33,270 nucleotides of DNA, taken from positions 1-33,270 of the forward strand of contig JAFYUZ010000035.1 of the NCBI GenBank assembly GCA_017549365.1. Direction: 5' to 3'. The notes below the pieces were generated by a model that worked only from the letters and a program-made list of their open reading frames with translations, was not told the DNA's origin and did no database searches. How positions within the stretch are numbered: position 1 is the stretch's first letter; every line of letters starts with the position of its first letter. Source of the stretch: Clostridia bacterium (GTDB lineage: Bacteria; Bacillota; Clostridia; Oscillospirales; CAG-382). Positions 30,765-33,270 of this stretch are shown piece after piece. Position numbers and translations under genes: made by a program.

Positions 30765-32171
30765 TCAGTTTTCTTCAAAGCAGATCTTGTTGAGAGCGTT
30801 GAGGTATGCCTTGACAGCACCGCCGATGATGTCGGTGGAAACGCCCTGTCCCGAATAAAGCTTGCCGGATGCCGCGCGAAGCTTGACGATGGATGTACCG
30901 ACGGCTTCCTTGCCCTCGGTGAGTGCTTGAATGCTGAAATCGTCGAGGTCGTAGTGATGACCGATTATCTGCTCAATGGCGCGGAAAGCGGCGTCGATGG
31001 GGCCGTCACCCGTGGAGAAGCCTGAAAGAACCTCGCCGTCTTTGGTAAGCTCGATGTGAGCGGTGGCGGTTATCACGTTGCCGTTGTTGATAACAAAGCT
31101 CTTGAGACGGTAGGTGGAAGGAACCTGAAGCGCCACTGCCGCGATGATGGCATCCAGCTCGTGCATGCTGACGTTTTTCTTTGCGGCAACTTTTTTGAAT
31201 TCGTCGTAAACGTGTGCGCTGTCTTCTGCCGAAAGGTCATATCCGAGCTTTGCGGTTGCGGCATTGATGTCGGAGATGGTGTCGTTTTCGGAAAGGAGCA
31301 TATCGTCGGAAGTTTTTTCCTTTGAAACCTGCGCTTTTTCGGCAACGCTCTTTTGCATACCGAGGATACCTGCAATCTTGCTTTCGGTGTCCGAAAGGGC
31401 GGTCATGTCAACTCCCGCACTGATGCCCAGTCTGTCGCCTGCGCTCTTTACGAGGTTTGCAAAATCGCATACCGACACGGCGTTTTTCTTTGCAAAAGCC
31501 GCCTTTACGCCGCAAGCGCCTGCCTTGATGGCAGAGGCGGCAAGCGAAATGCCAAGTCCGAGCTTGTCGGAACATTCAACGTAAAGGTTGATGCCTTCGG
31601 AAAGCTCTGCTTCGCGGATGACGTCGGCAACGAAAGAAGCCATGTCATCGGGAAGCATATCGCCTGCGTTGTCGCACAGGGTAATGTTCTTTATGCCGTT
31701 TGCCACGGCGGTCTTTATTGCTGTATAAAGGAAGTCTTTTTCGGCGCGGGTGGCATCGATAAAGCTGACTTCCGAGTCGGCGCAAAGGCTTGCGCACTTT
31801 TTTGTCATGGTGTCAAGGATCTCAAGCACCACGGCGCTCTTTTTGCCGCAGACGTATTCCATCTGTACGGTGGAGGCGGGAATGGCAACGTTGAGACGCT
31901 TTTTTGCACAGCCCGAGATGGCTTCAAAAGCCTTTTCGGCTGTCTCTTCGGAAAGACCCGCATTGCACGAAACGATGCTGTTTTTGATAACGGGGCCTAT
32001 GGTGTGGAGAAAGAGAGTGTCGGCTCTGTCGGAAATTTTGCCGACCTCAATGACGTCAACTCCCAGCTTGTCGAGAAGCTTTGCGACCTCTGTTTTTTCC
32101 TTGAAGCTCAGCTTTTCGCCGTTTTCGGCGTCGGCTCTGAGGGTAACGTCGGTGATGATTGCTTTTTTCAT
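30765..32171 (-). CDS. 2-Isopropylmalate-synthase-like protein with degenerate active site and intact regulatory domain
   Basis: A 468-residue relative of LeuA and citramalate synthase. Residues 1-260 follow the DRE-TIM barrel: ITDVTLRADAENGEKLSF stands where active enzymes have DTTLRDGEQ, IEVG keeps E42, and LCDNAGDMLPDD matches the usual DTvGy-tP. The metal-binding HxHND is replaced: residues 199-203 read ECSDK, and the catalytic Asp after LR is displaced by an alanine. The last 115 residues are a well-kept LeuA dimerisation and leucine-sensing domain (FSTGDGPIDAAFRAIEQI, GKEAVGTSIVKL, GVSTDIIGGAVKAYLNALN). It may be inactive as a synthase and act as a regulator or partner, or use other chemistry. 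AAAGGAG precedes ATG 32171. A leader with a terminator lies upstream. Confidence 0.85.
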   Translation of the reverse strand: MKKAIITDVTLRADAENGEKLSFKEKTEVAKLLDKLGVDVIEVGKISDRADTLFLHTIGPVIKNSIVSCNAGLSEETAEKAFEAISGCAKKRLNVAIPASTVQMEYVCGKKSAVVLEILDTMTKKCASLCADSEVSFIDATRAEKDFLYTAIKTAVANGIKNITLCDNAGDMLPDDMASFVADVIREAELSEGINLYVECSDKLGLGISLAASAIKAGACGVKAAFAKKNAVSVCDFANLVKSAGDRLGISAGVDMTALSDTESKIAGILGMQKSVAEKAQVSKEKTSDDMLLSENDTISDINAATAKLGYDLSAEDSAHVYDEFKKVAAKKNVSMHELDAIIAAVALQVPSTYRLKSFVINNGNVITATAHIELTKDGEVLSGFSTGDGPIDAAFRAIEQIIGHHYDLDDFSIQALTEGKEAVGTSIVKLRAASGKLYSGQGVSTDIIGGAVKAYLNALNKICFEEN

Positions 32172-32210
32172 AGCTATACTCCTTTATATAAGTGAAAATG
32201 TATTACAAAC

Positions 32211-32242
32211 AAAAAGGACTTACGCGCAGATGTCGTAAGTCC
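32211..32242 (-). terminator. Leader terminator (candidate attenuator) before the LeuA-like gene
   Basis: On the minus strand GGACTTACG (32234-32242) pairs with CGTAAGTCC (32216-32224), a perfect 9-bp stem with a 9-base loop, and is followed by TTTTTG. It lies 40 bp before the LeuA-like ATG, after the promoter and the leader peptide, so it would stop transcripts before they reach the structural genes. Confidence 0.88.
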
Positions 32243-32310
32243 CGTTTTATACGAAAACAACAGCCCGAAAATTTCACCGAAAAAACAAATCCGGCGAAAA
32301 AATCCAAAAT

Positions 32311-32409
32311 TCAGGCACGACAAACAGCGCTGACCGATCCGCACTTTTCGATAAGTAGACCGCCAACGCTTAGGAGAAGAATATTAGCAGAAAAAACAGA
32401 GTTTTTCAT
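32311..32409 (-). CDS. Leucine-rich leader peptide, candidate attenuation peptide
   Basis: A 32-residue frame, ATG 32409 to TGA 32311, with AAGGAG eight bases upstream, starts about 50 bases after the promoter. It begins MKNSVFSANILLLSVGGLLI and ends SAVCRA. Five leucine codons (CTT CTC CTA, then CTA CTT) and two isoleucine codons lie close together; CTA is a codon this region uses rarely, as in known leucine leaders. A terminator hairpin follows 69 bases after the stop. A ribosome stalled for lack of leucine could favour an antiterminator. The hydrophobic run could also make a tiny membrane peptide, but the position argues for control of the LeuA-like gene. Confidence 0.65.
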   Translation of the reverse strand: MKNSVFSANILLLSVGGLLIEKCGSVSAVCRA

Positions 32410-32462
32410 AGAATTGCTCCTTCATCCCGTTGAAAATGAGAAAACTTGCTTGTTATTTGCCA

Positions 32463-32491
32463 ATTATAACACGCGCCATGCGCTTTGTCAA
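32463..32491 (-). promoter_or_regulatory. Consensus sigma-A promoter of the LeuA-like/fusion operon
   Basis: Minus-strand TTGACA (32486-32491) and TATAAT (32463-32468), both perfect, 17-bp spacer. Transcription would start near 32456, giving a leader of about 285 bases that holds the leader peptide and the terminator. Confidence 0.93.
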
Positions 32492-32609
32492 TATATTTTT
32501 CAGCTTTTTTTAAAAAAATTGCACACTTGCTCTTTTGCGAATAAGCTTACGCAAAACGGAAAGAATAACTCCCAAAGAGAAATATTTTCCAAAAAAGGAG
32601 AAAAGTTTT

Positions 32610-32882
32610 ATGATAAAGGGATGTTCGAGAAGAATGATCGTTTTGAAAGACACCGGCAGTGAACTTTTTGACGAGGCGTATTTTATGCTGAAATCGGGGA
32701 AATTGCCGAAAAAACCCGGCGGCGAAAAGGATTTTATCGCCGAGGCGAGCAAGGTGGTTGCCGATGCTTCGTCAGAAATAAAGCCTGCGGCAAAAAGCTC
32801 GCGCAAGCCTGCCTTTTTTCTCGGGTTTTTCGCGGGGGTCTGCCTTTGCGCGGCGGTTTTTCTTGTGTCGGGAATTATCTGA
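32610..32882 (+). CDS. Small conserved hypothetical protein with C-terminal membrane anchor
   Basis: A 90-residue protein starting MIKGCSRRMIVLKDTGSELF, followed by a lysine- and alanine-rich linker and one C-terminal membrane segment (FFLGFFAGVCLCAAVFLVSGII, about residues 69-90). The start MIKG-x-x-RRMIVLK looks familiar from small clostridial proteins of unknown role. I cannot name a function. The frame is open from TTG 32535, but ATG 32610 is chosen because AAGGAG lies nine bases before it. The last bases overlap the end of the convergent HAD gene. No strong promoter is evident between it and the divergent leu-like operon promoter; TTGCAC at 32519-32524 is a weak -35 candidate. Confidence 0.75.
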   Translation: MIKGCSRRMIVLKDTGSELFDEAYFMLKSGKLPKKPGGEKDFIAEASKVVADASSEIKPAAKSSRKPAFFLGFFAGVCLCAAVFLVSGII

Positions 32883-33270
32883 CGGGGCAGAGCAGATACT
32901 GCGAAAGGGAAAGGGGTGTTTTGACTGTGGTCACAACGCCTGCATCGCACAGTTCTTTTTCCGAGCCGTAGCCCCACAAAACTCCGACACATCCGATGCC
33001 GTGATGGCGCGCACCGAAAACGTCGTGTTCGCGGTCGCCCACCATTATGGAATTTTCGGGCGTGATTTCGGGATGGGCATTGCGAAGCAGTGAAATGACG
33101 TCTTTTTTGGACGAAATGCTCATGTCGGGCTTTGCGCCGAATATGCCGTTGAAATATTTTTTAATGTCAAAATGCTCCACCACACGCTCTGCCATAAAAT
33201 CGGGCTTTGACGTGGCGATGTAAAGCTTCAGCCCACCGCGTACCAGCGCACAAAGACATTCGTCTATGCC
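32875..33270 (-). CDS. HAD-family hydrolase, phosphoglycolate phosphatase-like, C-terminal part (5-prime end outside the window)
   Basis: The last 131 codons of a HAD phosphatase are present; the frame stays open to the window edge. Motif II is LYIATSKPD, the motif III lysine lies in GAKPDMSISSKKD, and motif IV is IMVGDREHDVFGARHHGIGC with its acidic pair, followed by VLWGYGSEKEL, a pattern of the Gph/PhnX-like group. The catalytic DxD motif I and the cap domain lie outside. Substrate cannot be told. Its stop codon overlaps the last codons of the small membrane-protein gene on the opposite strand by eight bases. Confidence 0.9.
   Translation of the reverse strand, partial: GIDECLCALVRGGLKLYIATSKPDFMAERVVEHFDIKKYFNGIFGAKPDMSISSKKDVISLLRNAHPEITPENSIMVGDREHDVFGARHHGIGCVGVLWGYGSEKELCDAGVVTTVKTPLSLSQYLLCPVR

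Noticed and set aside
32172..32456. T-box riboswitch for leucine before the LeuA-like gene
   Set aside because: I cannot find the conserved T-box bulge sequence or a specifier stem; the leader peptide with Leu codons explains the layout better.
32192..32662. Plus-strand frame of 156 codons over the leader region
   Set aside because: It runs antisense through the promoter, leader peptide and terminator, lacks an RBS, and resembles no protein.

Overview
The window reads as chromosomal DNA of a Gram-positive anaerobe of the class Clostridia, probably an uncultured gut lineage near the Oscillospirales or Christensenellales. This is inferred from gene content and style: a SecA ending in a SEC-C zinc motif, the Firmicutes cluster rpmH-rnpA-yidD-yidC-jag, a YnzC-type DUF896 protein, the oxygen-sensitive NadA route to NAD, a NifS/NifU pair, purine-rich Shine-Dalgarno sites, TTG starts, and promoters close to the sigma-A consensus. 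I see no phage, insertion sequence, CRISPR array, tRNA or rRNA.

Layout. 1-6.5 kb (+): the 3-prime end of secA, then a compact run of two related membrane proteins, a long-form AlaX tRNA-editing protein, an anion permease, a YbaK-type deacylase and a PHP phosphoesterase, closed by a terminator. 6.6-12.2 kb (+): promoter, nadA-nadB-nadC (de novo NAD synthesis from aspartate) and a cytoplasmic GH35 glycosidase, closed by a terminator. 12.2-19.5 kb (-): DUF896 protein, CE7 esterase, a secreted SGNH hydrolase and ruvX; then, from its own promoter, rpmH, rnpA, yidD, yidC and jag, covering ribosome and RNase P synthesis and membrane protein insertion. 19.5-22.2 kb (+): a parallel beta-helix protein and an aldo/keto reductase with two 4Fe-4S clusters, each with its own promoter and terminator. 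22.2-25.5 kb (-): an HD-domain protein, then two lipoproteins, one with tryptophan/glycine-repeat character and one PstS-like. 25.5-27.6 kb (+): acyl carrier protein, cysteine desulfurase and Fe-S scaffold in one operon. 27.6-28.2 kb: a divergent pair, a 57-residue ribbon-helix-helix regulator and a SLOG-type (DUF2493) protein, sharing a repeat-rich spacer. 28.2-32.5 kb (-): the most unusual locus, described next. 32.6-33.3 kb: a small membrane protein and the 3-prime part of a HAD phosphatase.

The locus at 28.27-32.49 kb is the best candidate for something undescribed. A consensus promoter drives a leader that encodes a 32-residue peptide with five leucine codons (two of them CTA), followed by an intrinsic terminator, which is the layout of an amino-acid attenuator. 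Behind it lie a 2-isopropylmalate-synthase-like protein that has lost the metal-binding HxH pair but keeps its allosteric domain, and an 816-residue fusion of a sugar-isomerase-like TIM barrel with a complete acyl-CoA-synthetase-type adenylating enzyme. The pairing suggests a branched-chain-amino-acid-responsive acyl activation pathway whose substrate I cannot name.
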